Assembly: GCA_018817385.1 (NCBI GenBank)
Contig: JAHIUA010000068.1
Coordinates: 62,001-126,000 of the forward strand
Reading direction: 5' to 3'
Origin: Pseudomonadota bacterium
Lineage (GTDB): Bacteria; Desulfobacterota; Desulfobulbia; Desulfobulbales; Desulfocapsaceae
DNA length: 64,000 nucleotides
The notes beneath the pieces were generated by a model. The model made no database searches. It worked only from the letters and a program-made list of their open reading frames with translations, and was not told the origin of the DNA. The position numbers were made by a program, and so were the translations under genes. Positions 51,628 through 61,515 of this stretch are shown piece after piece. The stretch's first letter is position 1. Each line of letters starts with the position of its first letter.

Positions 51628-52365
51628 ATGAAGATTCAATCTGTTGGGATCAAGGATATCCAGATTCCTGTTCGTATCCGGGAAAAGAACGGCGGCCTGC
51701 AAAACAGTGTGGCCTCCGTCTCCCTTCAGGCAAGTATGCCTGGTGAGTATCGAGAGAGTTGTGTCCATATCTTCACCTCTGTGCTCAATAAGTATATGGA
51801 TGAGATGAGTGTCACCATCTTTCCCCAGCTGCTGGCGGAAATACAAGAGGGACTGCGCGCCAAAAGTGCCCGTCTGGAGATGTCCTTTCCTTATTTTATT
51901 GAAAAAAAAGCCCCTGTTTCCAAGACCCGGAGCTTGATGGAATACGAGTGCACCTTTAGTGGCGGGATTGGCACAGAGGATGACTTTATTCTCTCAGTCA
52001 AGGTCCCTGTTACTACTCTCTGCCCCTGTTCCAAAGAAATCAGCAGCGCTGGAGCCCATAATCAGCGTGCCGAGGTGACCCTCAATGTGAAGTTCAGAAA
52101 ATTTATCTGGGTGGAAGATCTTATCCGCATGATTGAAGAGTCTGCCTCCTGTGAACTCTGGGCCCTGCTCAAGCGGCCCGACGAAAAATACGTGACCGAA
52201 AAGGCCTACAAAAATCCAATGTTTGTGGAAGATGTTGTGCGCAAGGTTGCTGTAATTGCCTTGGCCAATAAAAATATCACCTGGTTTTCTGCAAGTGTTG
52301 AAAGCTTTGAATCCATTCATAAACATAGTGCCTATGCCTATGTAGACTCCAACGAAATCCGCTGA
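51628..52365 (+). CDS. folE2: GTP cyclohydrolase IB
   Basis: Metal-dependent GTP cyclohydrolase (type IB) that starts folate, and in many bacteria queuosine, synthesis. The family core VTTLCPCSKEISSAGAHNQRAEV near residue 128 (written across two strands) contains the zinc-ligand cysteine; MSFPYFIEKKAPVSKTRS near 85 and SCELWALLKRPDEKYVTEKAY near 170 are also typical. Length 245 is normal. It lies 7 nt behind metF. Confidence 0.93.
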   Translation: MKIQSVGIKDIQIPVRIREKNGGLQNSVASVSLQASMPGEYRESCVHIFTSVLNKYMDEMSVTIFPQLLAEIQEGLRAKSARLEMSFPYFIEKKAPVSKTRSLMEYECTFSGGIGTEDDFILSVKVPVTTLCPCSKEISSAGAHNQRAEVTLNVKFRKFIWVEDLIRMIEESASCELWALLKRPDEKYVTEKAYKNPMFVEDVVRKVAVIALANKNITWFSASVESFESIHKHSAYAYVDSNEIR

Positions 52366-52595
52366 AGTGGTGCGGATCCATCCCTGACCTTTTTCCTAAA
52401 AGAGTTCCCTCCCTCCCCTCCCGCCTGATCCAGACATATTGCACATTGTTTTGATAGCGACCACTTTTTCTTTGAATTGATCCGAATAAGTTATATGATG
52501 AAGAAAAAATAATCTTGTGAAATGCTGTAATTGTAAAGAGATAGAGTTACACAAATACCTGGTCAGGTAAAAAAGGTAATGCGGGCAGGTTTGGT

Positions 52596-53072
52596 ATGTT
52601 GGAAGTAAGGTCTTCTTCAGTCAAACGTATGGTAAAAGTTGTGGTCACCCCGTGTTGGGTCTGCCTGCTAACCACATTTATTTTCCCGGTGTCCCACGCC
52701 TATGCAGTCCAGACCCATGGCGGCGCCGAGGGGCTTGTTTCTCATCAACTGGGACATTTCCTCTTTACCTTTGCTATCCTTGTTCTTCTCTTCTGCTGGA
52801 ATAGATCTCACGTAACTAAGCCAGGTTGCCAGGAATTCAGGGGATTTCTGTGGATGATTGTTGTTTGGAACGTACTCACCTTTGCTGGCCACTGGATGGG
52901 AGAGATGGTTGAACCTCAATATCTTTTTGACCCCGAAGGTCGTATTACATCTTTTCAGATCAATCGTTTTTCTGATTTGATTTTCTACCTTACAAGACTT
53001 GATTATCTCCTTTTGGTTCCGGCTTTTTTTCTCCTCTTTCTTGCCATCCAGAAATGGGGACGTACTTCATGA
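52596..53072 (+). CDS. Membrane protein preceding the hybrid kinase, unknown family
   Basis: A 158-residue protein with about four hydrophobic segments: a signal-like one near residues 15-35, then about 50-66, 84-100 and 132-150. It has histidines and a GHWMGEMVEPQYLF loop between helices 3 and 4. No family was recognised. Its TGA overlaps the ATG of the hybrid kinase gene (ATGA), so the two products are probably made together and may form a sensory unit. Confidence 0.7.
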   Translation: MLEVRSSSVKRMVKVVVTPCWVCLLTTFIFPVSHAYAVQTHGGAEGLVSHQLGHFLFTFAILVLLFCWNRSHVTKPGCQEFRGFLWMIVVWNVLTFAGHWMGEMVEPQYLFDPEGRITSFQINRFSDLIFYLTRLDYLLLVPAFFLLFLAIQKWGRTS

Positions 53073-55051
53073 TACTTTCCTGGTCGCCTGTTATCTGGAC
53101 TAATATACTGGGGTCCATTGCACTCCTGGTGCTTTCCGCTCTCTGTGTCATCTATTCCTTGCGAATGCTGAAAAAGAGTGCCGACCAGACATTTCATTAT
53201 TATCTTTTTTTACTCACCCTCTCCTTTATCTTTTTTGCAGTTGCCCGCTCTTTTGGTCACTTATGCAAAGAAGCCTTGTTCTTTTACAATCTGCAACACC
53301 TCTGGATTTTGCTTGCTCCCTTTTCCGGATCCATTAATACTGCAGCCTTTATTGTTATCTTCTCCTTTGTTATCTATTTTAACCGCTCCTGTGAAATCCA
53401 TAATGAACTTGAACGCCATAAAGCATATCTTACAGGACTCGTTTCTGAAAAGACCAGGGCATTAACCGAAACGAATCAAAAACTTATTCAGGAGATCTCT
53501 GATCGGACTCGTACTGAAAAAGAACTGGAGAAGACTGTTGATGAATTGAGCGCCGTTATGAATACCATTAACTGCGGTATACTCTTTATAGATGACCAAC
53601 TTCATTCCCGAATTGTTAATCGCACTTTTTGTGAGTTGTGGGGGGTGCCGATGGATTTTGAGGATAGTCATCCCAGCATGCGGGAAGTGATAGAGTACAA
53701 CCGCTACAACAACATGTACAAGGTTTCAGATGATGATTTTGAGCGATATATGGATGAGCGTGAAGCTCAAATACGGCAGGGATCGATAGCACCTGTAATC
53801 CTCGAACGCAAGGATGGTATCATCCTCCAGTATCAGTGCGTAGTTCTGCCCGATGGCTGGCGGATGCTGACCTATTTTGATATCACAGAACTCAAGAAAA
53901 CCCAGGAAAAACTTGCCCAGTCTCAGAAGATGGAAGCCATAGGTCTGATGGCAGGCGGGGTGGCCCATGACCTCAACAACATCCTTTCCGGTGTCGTCAG
54001 TTATCCTGACCTGTTGCTCAATAAGTTTCCGGGAAACAGCGAATTGTCTAAGACACTGCGAATCATCAAAGAATCAGGTCAGCGTGCTTCTGAGGTGGTA
54101 GCTGATCTCCTGACTGTTGCCAGAGGAGTCGCTGGTAGTCATGAAATACGCTCATTGAACGACCTGATTATTGAATACCTCGAGTCACCAGAGGGCAAGA
54201 AAATGAGTTCCCTGCATCCAGAGGTACTGGTCAAGACTGACCTGGAGCCAGACCTGCACAACATCTCCTGCTCCGCGATCCATATAAGAAAATGTATTAT
54301 GAATTTGTTAATCAACAGTGCCGAGGCCATTGTCGGCTCGGGGATTATTCATGTCGAAACAAAAAATCAGTATATTGACACGCCGGTAGCAGAAAATCAA
54401 TACATGCCAACTGGTGAATATGCGGTTATCCGTATCACAGATACCGGCCAGGGAATAGCCAAAAATGACATTAGTCATATCTTTGAACCCTTTTACAGCA
54501 AAAAAGTCCTTGGCCGAAGTGGTACTGGGTTAGGTCTTGCTATTGTCTGGAATACGGTACAGGATCACAATGGCACCATTGTTGTCAACAGCACCGCACA
54601 GGGGACAAGTTTTCTCCTCTATTTTCCAGTCAGCAGTAAAGTACCCAGCAAGAAAAAAGGGTCGGTAGGGCTTGCCCAACTGCAGGGCCATGGAGAACGC
54701 ATCCTGCTCGTAGACGATGAGAAGCAGCAATGCGATATTGGCTCTCAGATGCTGTCAGTTTTGAATTACAAGGTGGAAACGGTTAGCAGCGGTGAAGAAG
54801 CCCTGGCCTTCGTTCGAAATCAAGCAGTGGATCTTATTATCCTTGATATGATCATGGCTCCTGGTATCAATGGTCGTCAAACCTACGAAAAAATCATAGC
54901 AGATCGACCTGGTCAACGGGCCATTATCGCCAGTGGCTTTTCGGAAAATGCAGAGGTGAAAAAGGTCCAGGCGCTGGGAGCCGGATCTTTTATTCGAAAA
55001 CCCTATACCATTGAACAGCTTGGTCTTGCAGTGAGTGAAGCCCTGGCCTGA
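53069..55051 (+). CDS. Membrane hybrid histidine kinase (PAS-HisKA-HATPase-REC)
   Basis: About 660 residues. N-terminal hydrophobic helices (about residues 8-28, 40-60, 75-110) form a small membrane module, then a coiled coil (110-155), a PAS-like domain (165-275), a HisKA domain with the phosphoacceptor histidine in AGGVAHDLNNILSG near 305, an HATPase domain with N box LLINSAEAI near 420, DTGQGI near 457 and GRSGTGLGLAIV near 480, and a C-terminal receiver domain with the aspartate in LIILDMIMAPG near 600 and lysine in FIRKPY near 645. There is no DNA-binding output, so signal must pass on by phosphorelay. ATG 53069 overlaps the stop of the small membrane protein gene. Confidence 0.9.
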   Translation: MILSWSPVIWTNILGSIALLVLSALCVIYSLRMLKKSADQTFHYYLFLLTLSFIFFAVARSFGHLCKEALFFYNLQHLWILLAPFSGSINTAAFIVIFSFVIYFNRSCEIHNELERHKAYLTGLVSEKTRALTETNQKLIQEISDRTRTEKELEKTVDELSAVMNTINCGILFIDDQLHSRIVNRTFCELWGVPMDFEDSHPSMREVIEYNRYNNMYKVSDDDFERYMDEREAQIRQGSIAPVILERKDGIILQYQCVVLPDGWRMLTYFDITELKKTQEKLAQSQKMEAIGLMAGGVAHDLNNILSGVVSYPDLLLNKFPGNSELSKTLRIIKESGQRASEVVADLLTVARGVAGSHEIRSLNDLIIEYLESPEGKKMSSLHPEVLVKTDLEPDLHNISCSAIHIRKCIMNLLINSAEAIVGSGIIHVETKNQYIDTPVAENQYMPTGEYAVIRITDTGQGIAKNDISHIFEPFYSKKVLGRSGTGLGLAIVWNTVQDHNGTIVVNSTAQGTSFLLYFPVSSKVPSKKKGSVGLAQLQGHGERILLVDDEKQQCDIGSQMLSVLNYKVETVSSGEEALAFVRNQAVDLIILDMIMAPGINGRQTYEKIIADRPGQRAIIASGFSENAEVKKVQALGAGSFIRKPYTIEQLGLAVSEALA

Positions 55052-55149
55052 CTGTATGCTCAGACCAGCCAATATTCTCTATTTCTTTTACTCTCCCGAA
55101 GAACTAAAATTCTTTTCACCTACCTGAAAAATCGTGCCCTCTGGAGAGC

Positions 55150-55315
55150 CAGAAGTCTGTCGGACTTAGAGAATCGTAGCGAAAACTAGAGAAATCGAGA
55201 TCAGATTTTCATGGATTTGAAGCGAATAACAGGACTGTTTAACGAAAACCCATGGAAATAGGGGCCGAGTTATCAAAATTGATGGAGATTGATATCTCAA
55301 TCCGACAAGCTCCTG
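55150..55315 (+). repeat. Repeat family A, copy A3 (complete, MITE-like)
   Basis: A 166-bp element with terminal repeats CAGAAGTCTGTCGGACTTAG (55150-55169) and, reverse complemented, CAGGAGCTTGTCGGATTGAG (55296-55315). It matches A2 along its length and in exact size. It lies between the hybrid kinase gene and metY, 99 nt after the former's stop and 110 nt before the latter's start. The whole 55052-55425 gap holds nothing else I can name. Confidence 0.82.
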
Positions 55316-55425
55316 AATAAGGGAGTCCGTCACCGGTTTGTTATTGCAATTTCTTCCCAACTGTGAAAGATACACATTGTGGCACTACGATTCAATTCAA
55401 ATAAATGTCAGCACAAGGAAGCCCA

Positions 55426-56709
55426 ATGAGACTCGAAACCATCGCCCTCCATAGTGGACATGTTATAGACCAAGACTCCCTTTCTCGAGCTGTTCCGCTC
55501 TATCGAACCAGCTCATTTCTCTTTAAAGACACAGTCCATGCCGCTAACTTGTTTAGCCTCAAGGAAATGGGAAATATCTACACCAGAATAGGCAATCCGA
55601 CCCAGGATGTTCTTGAGAAAAGGGTCGCAGCCCTGGAAGGAGGTGCTGCAGCCCTGGCCCTGGCCTCCGGCACCTCTGCCATCTTTTACAGTATCATTAA
55701 TATCTGTGAACAGGGTGATGAAATCGTAGCGGCCAACAATCTCTATGGCGGCACTATCTCTCAGTTTGATTCCATACTGCCGCAACTGGGTATAACCGTA
55801 CGGATGGTAGACCCCATTGATCCGGAAAATTTTAGAACGGCCATCACCCGTCGTACCCGGGCTCTTTACTGTGAGACCATTGGCAATCCCGGTTTGACCA
55901 TGACCGACCTCCAATCAGTGGCCGATATTGCCCATGAAAATGGTCTGCCTCTGATCGTCGATTCCACCTTTACCCCACCTACCCTGTTGCGTCCCATTGA
56001 GCATGGAGCCGACATTGTTATCCATTCCCTGACCAAGTGGATGGGAGGGCATGGAACCTGTCTTGGCGGTATCGTCATAGACGCAGGGACCTTTGACTGG
56101 ACAGATCCCAAATTTTCCCTCTATAACACGCCGGATAGATCGTATCATGGGATGCGCTATGGCCATGATCTCGGTGATATGAATCCCATTGCCTTTGCCC
56201 TCCGTATGCGGCTGGTACCGCTGAGAAACCTTGGTGCCTGTATATCTCCGGATAACTGCTGGATGTTTCTCCAGGGGATTGAGACCCTGGCCCTGAGAAT
56301 GGAACGCCATTGTGAAAACGCGATGACAGTGGCAACACATCTGCAGAATCATCCTCAGGTGGATTGGGTCAACTATCCTGGTTTGCAGGACAGCCCAGGA
56401 TTTGCCACAGCCGAAAAATATCTTCACAACGGATTTGGCGGTATGGTGAGCTTTGGTGTCAAGGGAGGCCTGGCCGCAGGAAAACGTTTTATTGAAGGAC
56501 TTACCCTCTTTTCTCACCTGGCCAACGTGGGTGATGCAAAATCACTGGCCATCCATCCTGCATCCACCACCCACTCCCAGCTTTCTGCTGAACAACTGGG
56601 AGCAGGCGGTATCACCGAAGCAATGATCAGGCTCTCCATCGGTATCGAACATATTGATGACATCTGTGCAGACCTGGATCAGGCCCTGGAAAGATCAATT
56701 GGAAAATGA
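55426..56709 (+). CDS. metY: O-acetylhomoserine sulfhydrylase family enzyme
   Basis: PLP enzyme of the Cys/Met-metabolism family that makes homocysteine from O-acetylhomoserine and sulfide. Landmarks are [25 protein letters not shown] near the start, [22 protein letters not shown] near residue 50, the PLP lysine in [14 protein letters not shown] near 200 and [14 protein letters not shown] near 360 (each quoted in part by position). ATG 55426 with AAGGAAG upstream is preferred to 55405. Its stop overlaps the metX start (ATGA), tying it to O-acetylhomoserine synthesis. Confidence 0.93.
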   Translation: MRLETIALHSGHVIDQDSLSRAVPLYRTSSFLFKDTVHAANLFSLKEMGNIYTRIGNPTQDVLEKRVAALEGGAAALALASGTSAIFYSIINICEQGDEIVAANNLYGGTISQFDSILPQLGITVRMVDPIDPENFRTAITRRTRALYCETIGNPGLTMTDLQSVADIAHENGLPLIVDSTFTPPTLLRPIEHGADIVIHSLTKWMGGHGTCLGGIVIDAGTFDWTDPKFSLYNTPDRSYHGMRYGHDLGDMNPIAFALRMRLVPLRNLGACISPDNCWMFLQGIETLALRMERHCENAMTVATHLQNHPQVDWVNYPGLQDSPGFATAEKYLHNGFGGMVSFGVKGGLAAGKRFIEGLTLFSHLANVGDAKSLAIHPASTTHSQLSAEQLGAGGITEAMIRLSIGIEHIDDICADLDQALERSIGK

Positions 56710-57860
56710 CAGCCAGTAAGCATCAATCAAGGCTGGTGGTGAAGCAGCATTTTTACACCTTTGCCGAGCCTCCAAGGCAGATGCTTCTCGAAAGCGGGGC
56801 CAGGCTGGGACCAGTGACCATTGCCTATGAAACCTATGGACAACTGAGTGCAACCAGAGACAATGTCATCTTGGTCACCCATGCCTTTTCCGGCGACTCG
56901 CATGTTGCCGGTTATCTGGCCACGGATAAAGAGGGAGCCAAGCCCGGCTGGTGGGATTCCCTGGTCGGACCAGGAAAGGGCATCAACACTGATAGATATT
57001 TTGTCATCTGTTCCAATATTCTTGGCAGCTGCATGGGTTCCACAGGACCTTCCTCCATCAACCCTGCAACCAACAAACCCTTCGGCCTGGACTTTCCCAT
57101 GGTCACCATCGGTGATATGGTGGACGCGCAGAAGGCTTTGTTGGATCATCTGCAGATCAAAAGCTTGCTGGCCGTGGTCGGGGGATCGGTTGGCGGTATG
57201 CAGGTTCTTGAGTGGTGCATCCGCTACCCGAAGATGGTTCGCTCGGCCGTCCCTCTGGCTACGACCATGCGTCACTCGGCATTGGCAATTGCCTTTAATG
57301 AAGTGGCTCGTCAGTCAATCATGGCCGATCCCAACTGGAACCAGGGGGACTACTATGGAAAAAAAGGCCCTGACCTGGGTCTGGCCATTGCCAGGATGAT
57401 CGGTCATGTAACCTACCTCTCGGACGAAGCCATGCGGCAGAAATTTGGCCGTCGCCTGCAGAACAAAAAAGATTTTTCTTTTGGGTTTGATGCGGATTTT
57501 CAGGTGGAAAGTTATCTCCGCTATCAGGGCTCAAAATTCGTCCGCCGCTTTGATGCAAATTCCCTCCTCTATATTACCAAGGCCGCCGACTATTTTGATC
57601 TGGTTGACAACCTGACCACCAGTGAATCCATTCGGGACCTGTCCGACGCTGCAATCAAATTTCTGGTTATCTCATATACCTCAGATTGGCTTTATCCCAC
57701 ATACCAGTCAAGAGAACTGGTCCAGGCCCTGAAACGATGCGGTCAGGATGTGAGCTTCTGTGAAATTAAAGCAGACTGCGGCCATGACGCCTTTTTGATC
57801 CCTGACAAACGCTTGAGTGATCTTATTCGCGGCTTTTTAAAAGGTGTGGCCAATGACTGA
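56706..57860 (+). CDS. metX: Homoserine O-acetyltransferase
   Basis: Alpha/beta-hydrolase acyltransferase that acylates homoserine for methionine synthesis. The nucleophile motif GGSVGGMQVLEW is near residue 158, with NILGSCMGSTGPSSINP near 102, the acid in SYTSDWLYPT near 322 and the histidine in DCGHDAFLIP near 358. Length 384 is normal. It overlaps metY by 4 nt and metW by 8 nt; MetX next to MetW is a common pairing. Confidence 0.95.
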   Translation: MTASKHQSRLVVKQHFYTFAEPPRQMLLESGARLGPVTIAYETYGQLSATRDNVILVTHAFSGDSHVAGYLATDKEGAKPGWWDSLVGPGKGINTDRYFVICSNILGSCMGSTGPSSINPATNKPFGLDFPMVTIGDMVDAQKALLDHLQIKSLLAVVGGSVGGMQVLEWCIRYPKMVRSAVPLATTMRHSALAIAFNEVARQSIMADPNWNQGDYYGKKGPDLGLAIARMIGHVTYLSDEAMRQKFGRRLQNKKDFSFGFDADFQVESYLRYQGSKFVRRFDANSLLYITKAADYFDLVDNLTTSESIRDLSDAAIKFLVISYTSDWLYPTYQSRELVQALKRCGQDVSFCEIKADCGHDAFLIPDKRLSDLIRGFLKGVAND

Positions 57861-58485
57861 GGGAATGCGTTTTGACCTCCAGATCATTGCCTCTTGGATA
57901 GAACCGGAGTCAAGCGTTCTCGATCTTGGCTGTGGTAGCGGCACCCTGCTCTCCTGGCTGAAAAAACATAAAAATATCCACGGAACCGGCATTGAACAGG
58001 ACCAAGAAAAGGCTGCTGACTGTATTGCTCGTGGCCTTACAGTCTTACAGGGCGATCTGAGCGTGGAGGTGCAGGACTATCCAGACAACAGCTTTGACTA
58101 TGTTATTCTCAGCCAGACACTGCAGCAGGTCTATGAACCGGCAAGCCTTCTGAGCATGCTTGCCCGAATCGGTAAACGTGTCATTGTCAGCTTTCCCAAT
58201 TTCAGTCACTACACAATTCGGATGCAACTCTTAATCAGGGGACAGGCGCCAAAAAATGAACAACTTCCCTACTCCTGGTATGACACGCCTAATATCCGTG
58301 TCATCACCCTGGAGGATTTCAGAAGGTTTTCCCGCGAGGTGGGATACAGGATCATCAAAGAAGTGGCCATCAACACCCATCACCATGACAAGCAGGGCCA
58401 TATCGTCCACTGGCTGACTAACCTGCGGGCCACCTATGGAATTTTCCTCATAGAAAAGCGGACCTTAGAAAAAGATCAGTATTGA
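57853..58485 (+). CDS. metW: MetW, methionine biosynthesis protein
   Basis: A SAM-methyltransferase-fold protein encoded beside metX in many Proteobacteria and thought to activate MetX. The motif I VLDLGCGSGTLLSWL is near residue 18, and SQTLQQVYEPASLL near 90 and VSFPNFSHYTIRMQLL near 113 are typical of MetW. At 210 residues it is normal. The ATG at 57853 overlaps the metX stop; a GTG at 57844 and ATG at 57865 are alternatives. Confidence 0.92.
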   Translation: MTEGMRFDLQIIASWIEPESSVLDLGCGSGTLLSWLKKHKNIHGTGIEQDQEKAADCIARGLTVLQGDLSVEVQDYPDNSFDYVILSQTLQQVYEPASLLSMLARIGKRVIVSFPNFSHYTIRMQLLIRGQAPKNEQLPYSWYDTPNIRVITLEDFRRFSREVGYRIIKEVAINTHHHDKQGHIVHWLTNLRATYGIFLIEKRTLEKDQY

Positions 58486-58498
58486 AACAAATACAGCT

Positions 58499-59698
58499 AT
58501 GAACAAAAGGAGATACATCAAGGTTGGATGGCTGGTCGATGGCAGCGGTAGAGCAATACAGGAACAAATGTTGCTGACCGTAAAGAATGGCGTCTTTACA
58601 GATATTGACAGATATGAAGAGCCTAATGGGCTGGACCCTGCAATAGTAACAGATCTGTCCCTGTGCACCATCCTCCCCCCTTTCGTCGACTGCCACGTCC
58701 ATCTCTGTATGTCAGGCACTACAGACCAGGATGCCAGGAAGCAGCAGCTCACTGCCGACTATGCCGCCATTCGTCCCCGCATCGCAGAGCACCTACATGA
58801 TCACTTTTCTCACGGCGTCCTTGCCATTCGTGATGGAGGAGATCGCCAGGGACACGCCCTTCGCTACAAAAACGAAACAGTTGCGGCCAGAAAAGAACCG
58901 CTGATTTTGCAAGTAGCGGGAAGAGCGTGGCACAAGAAAGGTCGATACGGTGCCCTGATCGGACGCTATTGCCAAAACAACGAATCTCTCTCTTCTGCCT
59001 TTTCTCGAGAAAACGATTCTATTGACCATGTCAAACTGGTCAATTCCGGTCTCAACAGTCTGAGAGTGTTTGGCCACCAGACTTCCCCGCAATTTTCAGC
59101 TGATGAAATAAGAGAGCTCATTATCCAGGCCCATTTGAGAGGGAAAAAGGTAATGGTCCATGCCAACGGCCAGCTTCCTGTCCGTCTGGCTCTGGAAGCT
59201 GGATGTGATTCCATAGAACATGGCTTTTTTATGGGCAGAGATAATCTGAAACTCATGGCTGAAATGAAGACAACCTGGGTTCCGACAGCCTTTACCATGA
59301 AGAGTTACGCCGATACTCTTGAACCGCACGATACCCAGATAGAAAGAAGCGTTGTGGAAAAGAACCTGCAGCATCAGCTCAAACAGATCTCCTTAGCCCG
59401 GGACTTTGGGGTTCCCATCGCCCTGGGAACAGATGCAGGAAGCAAAGGTGTCCTTCACGGAGAATCAGTTGGAGAAGAGTTGAAGCTGTTGATGAAGGCC
59501 GGTTGTTCAATGCCGGAGGCGGTACGCTGCGCAACCTGCAATGGTGCGAAACTGCTTGGCATAGAAGAGATTGGACTGATCGCCAAAGGCAAACCTGCCA
59601 ATTTTCTGGTTATCAGGGCAACGCCTGCAATGCTTCCTGAAAAATTTTCTTTCCTTGAAGCGATTTATCTGGATGGCAGGCCATACAACATGGAATAA
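58499..59698 (+). CDS. Amidohydrolase of imidazolonepropionase/prolidase type, substrate unknown
   Basis: A 399-residue metal-dependent amidohydrolase. The metal-binding HxH is in VDCHVHLCMSG near residue 63, a histidine in VMVHANGQLPVRLALEAG near 220, another in SIEHGFFMG near 240 and the catalytic aspartate in ALGTDAGSKGVLHGE near 315, so the active site looks complete. Close relatives act on small cyclic amides or dipeptides; sequence alone does not give the substrate. It lies 13 nt after metW and may be cotranscribed. No membrane or signal segment is visible. Confidence 0.85.
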   Translation: MNKRRYIKVGWLVDGSGRAIQEQMLLTVKNGVFTDIDRYEEPNGLDPAIVTDLSLCTILPPFVDCHVHLCMSGTTDQDARKQQLTADYAAIRPRIAEHLHDHFSHGVLAIRDGGDRQGHALRYKNETVAARKEPLILQVAGRAWHKKGRYGALIGRYCQNNESLSSAFSRENDSIDHVKLVNSGLNSLRVFGHQTSPQFSADEIRELIIQAHLRGKKVMVHANGQLPVRLALEAGCDSIEHGFFMGRDNLKLMAEMKTTWVPTAFTMKSYADTLEPHDTQIERSVVEKNLQHQLKQISLARDFGVPIALGTDAGSKGVLHGESVGEELKLLMKAGCSMPEAVRCATCNGAKLLGIEEIGLIAKGKPANFLVIRATPAMLPEKFSFLEAIYLDGRPYNME

Positions 59699-60210
59699 TT
59701 CTTCTCGATGTGATTACTTGCCCCTTTTGAAGAAGTCACAGAGGGATGTCCTGTGAAGAGGGGCTGAAATTGAGGGATTAGACTTCCCTTTAAAGGGTTA
59801 CCATGGTATACTCACTGCAGTTTTGTTATCACTGCTCCAAAAAAATCCGACAAACTAACAGGGCATGTCGCAATATGTTATTGCTTTGATTTCTGCAACA
59901 GATCAAAGTGGATGGTGATGATGAAAAAACTGCTGACTTGCCTTGTTTTCTGACAGTTTCGTCTTACTTTCCCAATTGACAGATTTAAAAAATCATTGTG
60001 CTAATCTGAGTGAGAATTCTGATATCAGGATACCAACTTTTAACCCCGACTTGTATCTTTCCGGTCTAGAGTTAATCAGTTCTATTCCCATTTCACCTGC
60101 AATCCGGCAGTACTAATCACCCTTGAACCAGTGGTGCGTCATTACCGCACACGGCACATATAATTGTTTCATTCTCCGCAAGAGGAAAATGGAGCCGATA
60201 AGGAGTTATC
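59699..60210 (+). promoter_or_regulatory. Long leader region of the DEAD-box helicase gene
   Basis: No gene is seen in these 512 bp. A candidate promoter, TTGACA at 59976-59981 and GCTAAT at 60000-60005 (18-bp spacer), would give a ~200-nt untranslated leader, as in cold-induced helicase and Csp mRNAs. Just before the start are a GTGCG/CGCAC hairpin near 60132-60148 and AAGGAG next to the ATG. The function of the leader is inferred. Confidence 0.45.
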
Positions 60211-61515
60211 ATGAGTTTTACCCAGTTTAATTTTTCATCACAGATTGTCACCAATATCCGTAATTGCGGTTATGAGCAGCCCACTCCCATCCAGGAAAAG
60301 GCCATTCCCAAGGTCTTGAGCGGCAGCGATCTTCTGGGGTTGGCTCAGACCGGAACCGGTAAAACTGCAGCCTTCGCCCTTCCCATTATTCAACGATTAA
60401 GTAAAGGTCCACGCGGCAAGGTTCGCGCCCTGGTGGTAGCGCCAACGAGAGAATTGGCTGAACAGATTAACCAGAGTTTTCTGGATCTCTCCGTAGGTAC
60501 CGGACTGCGAACGGTTACGGTATATGGTGGAGTCGGCAAGGGGAATCAATTGCAACAGTTCAAACGCGGGGTCGAGGTAGTCGTTGCCTGCCCAGGCCGC
60601 CTCCTTGATCATTTAAACAGCCAGGACCTCAATCTCAACAAGGTGGACATTCTGGTCCTTGATGAGGCGGATCAAATGTTTGACATGGGATTTTTCCCCG
60701 ATATTCGTCGTATTCTCAAATACCTCCCCAAGCATCGTCAGACCTTGCTCTTTTCTGCCACCATGCCTGAAGATATCCGGAAACTTGCCGATGAAACACT
60801 TACCCATCCGGAAGAGGTGCGAATTAACCTCGAACAACCACTTAATTTGATCAGTCAAGTGCTCCACCCAGTAACGAAACCACAAAAGACAGCTCTGCTC
60901 CTTCATCTTCTTAAAGAAACAAATGACGGTTCAACCCTGGTCTTTACCCGTACGAAATACGGCGCAAAAAAACTGGCCAAAAAATTAGTCACTACAGGGT
61001 ACAAGGCTACAGATCTCCAAGGGAATATGTCGCAGAATCAACGACAACGTGCGCTCACTGGTTTTCGTGACGGTGATTTCACCATACTGGTAGCCACCGA
61101 TATCGCAGCCCGCGGCATTGATGTCTCCCTGGTAGGTCAGGTGATCAATTTTGACCTGCCTTCGACGGCCGAGGCCTACACCCATCGGATCGGTCGTACC
61201 GGACGCGCTCAGCGTAGCGGCCGCGCGGTAAGCTTTGTCTGTCATGATGACCAGCCTATGGTTAAGGCCATAGAACGATTGCAAGGAAAATCCATCGAAC
61301 GGCTTACCATTACCGGTTTTGCCATGGATGCGGAAGCGGATCAGCTGGAAGCACCACGTAAACAGACCCCTCGACGCAGCACAAGGAAAAAGACCATCGC
61401 AGCTCCTCGTTCAGGTCAACAGACACGCTCAGGGGGCAAGGAAAAGAGCAACAAGCCTAAATCGAAACCCCGCCGCGCTGGTAATATCTTCGGTCTCGGG
61501 AGTGGAAACAAATAG
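60211..61515 (+). CDS. DEAD-box ATP-dependent RNA helicase
   Basis: A 434-residue RNA helicase with all motifs: Q motif in QPTPIQEKAIP near residue 25, Walker A AQTGTGKTAAF near 48, PTRELAEQ near 85, DEADQMFDMG near 152, SAT near 185, ARGIDVSLVGQVINFDLP near 295 and HRIGRTGRAQRSG near 325. The last ~65 residues are a basic, unstructured tail rich in Lys, Arg and Ser, typical of RhlE-like proteins that remodel ribosomal or cold-stalled RNA. I leave the symbol open between rhlE and other cold-shock helicases. It has a long leader and stands alone. Confidence 0.9.
   Translation: MSFTQFNFSSQIVTNIRNCGYEQPTPIQEKAIPKVLSGSDLLGLAQTGTGKTAAFALPIIQRLSKGPRGKVRALVVAPTRELAEQINQSFLDLSVGTGLRTVTVYGGVGKGNQLQQFKRGVEVVVACPGRLLDHLNSQDLNLNKVDILVLDEADQMFDMGFFPDIRRILKYLPKHRQTLLFSATMPEDIRKLADETLTHPEEVRINLEQPLNLISQVLHPVTKPQKTALLLHLLKETNDGSTLVFTRTKYGAKKLAKKLVTTGYKATDLQGNMSQNQRQRALTGFRDGDFTILVATDIAARGIDVSLVGQVINFDLPSTAEAYTHRIGRTGRAQRSGRAVSFVCHDDQPMVKAIERLQGKSIERLTITGFAMDAEADQLEAPRKQTPRRSTRKKTIAAPRSGQQTRSGGKEKSNKPKSKPRRAGNIFGLGSGNK

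Noticed and set aside
55316-55425. SAM riboswitch upstream of metY
   Set aside because: None of the conserved S-box core segments is present; the space is mainly repeat A3 and AT-rich sequence.
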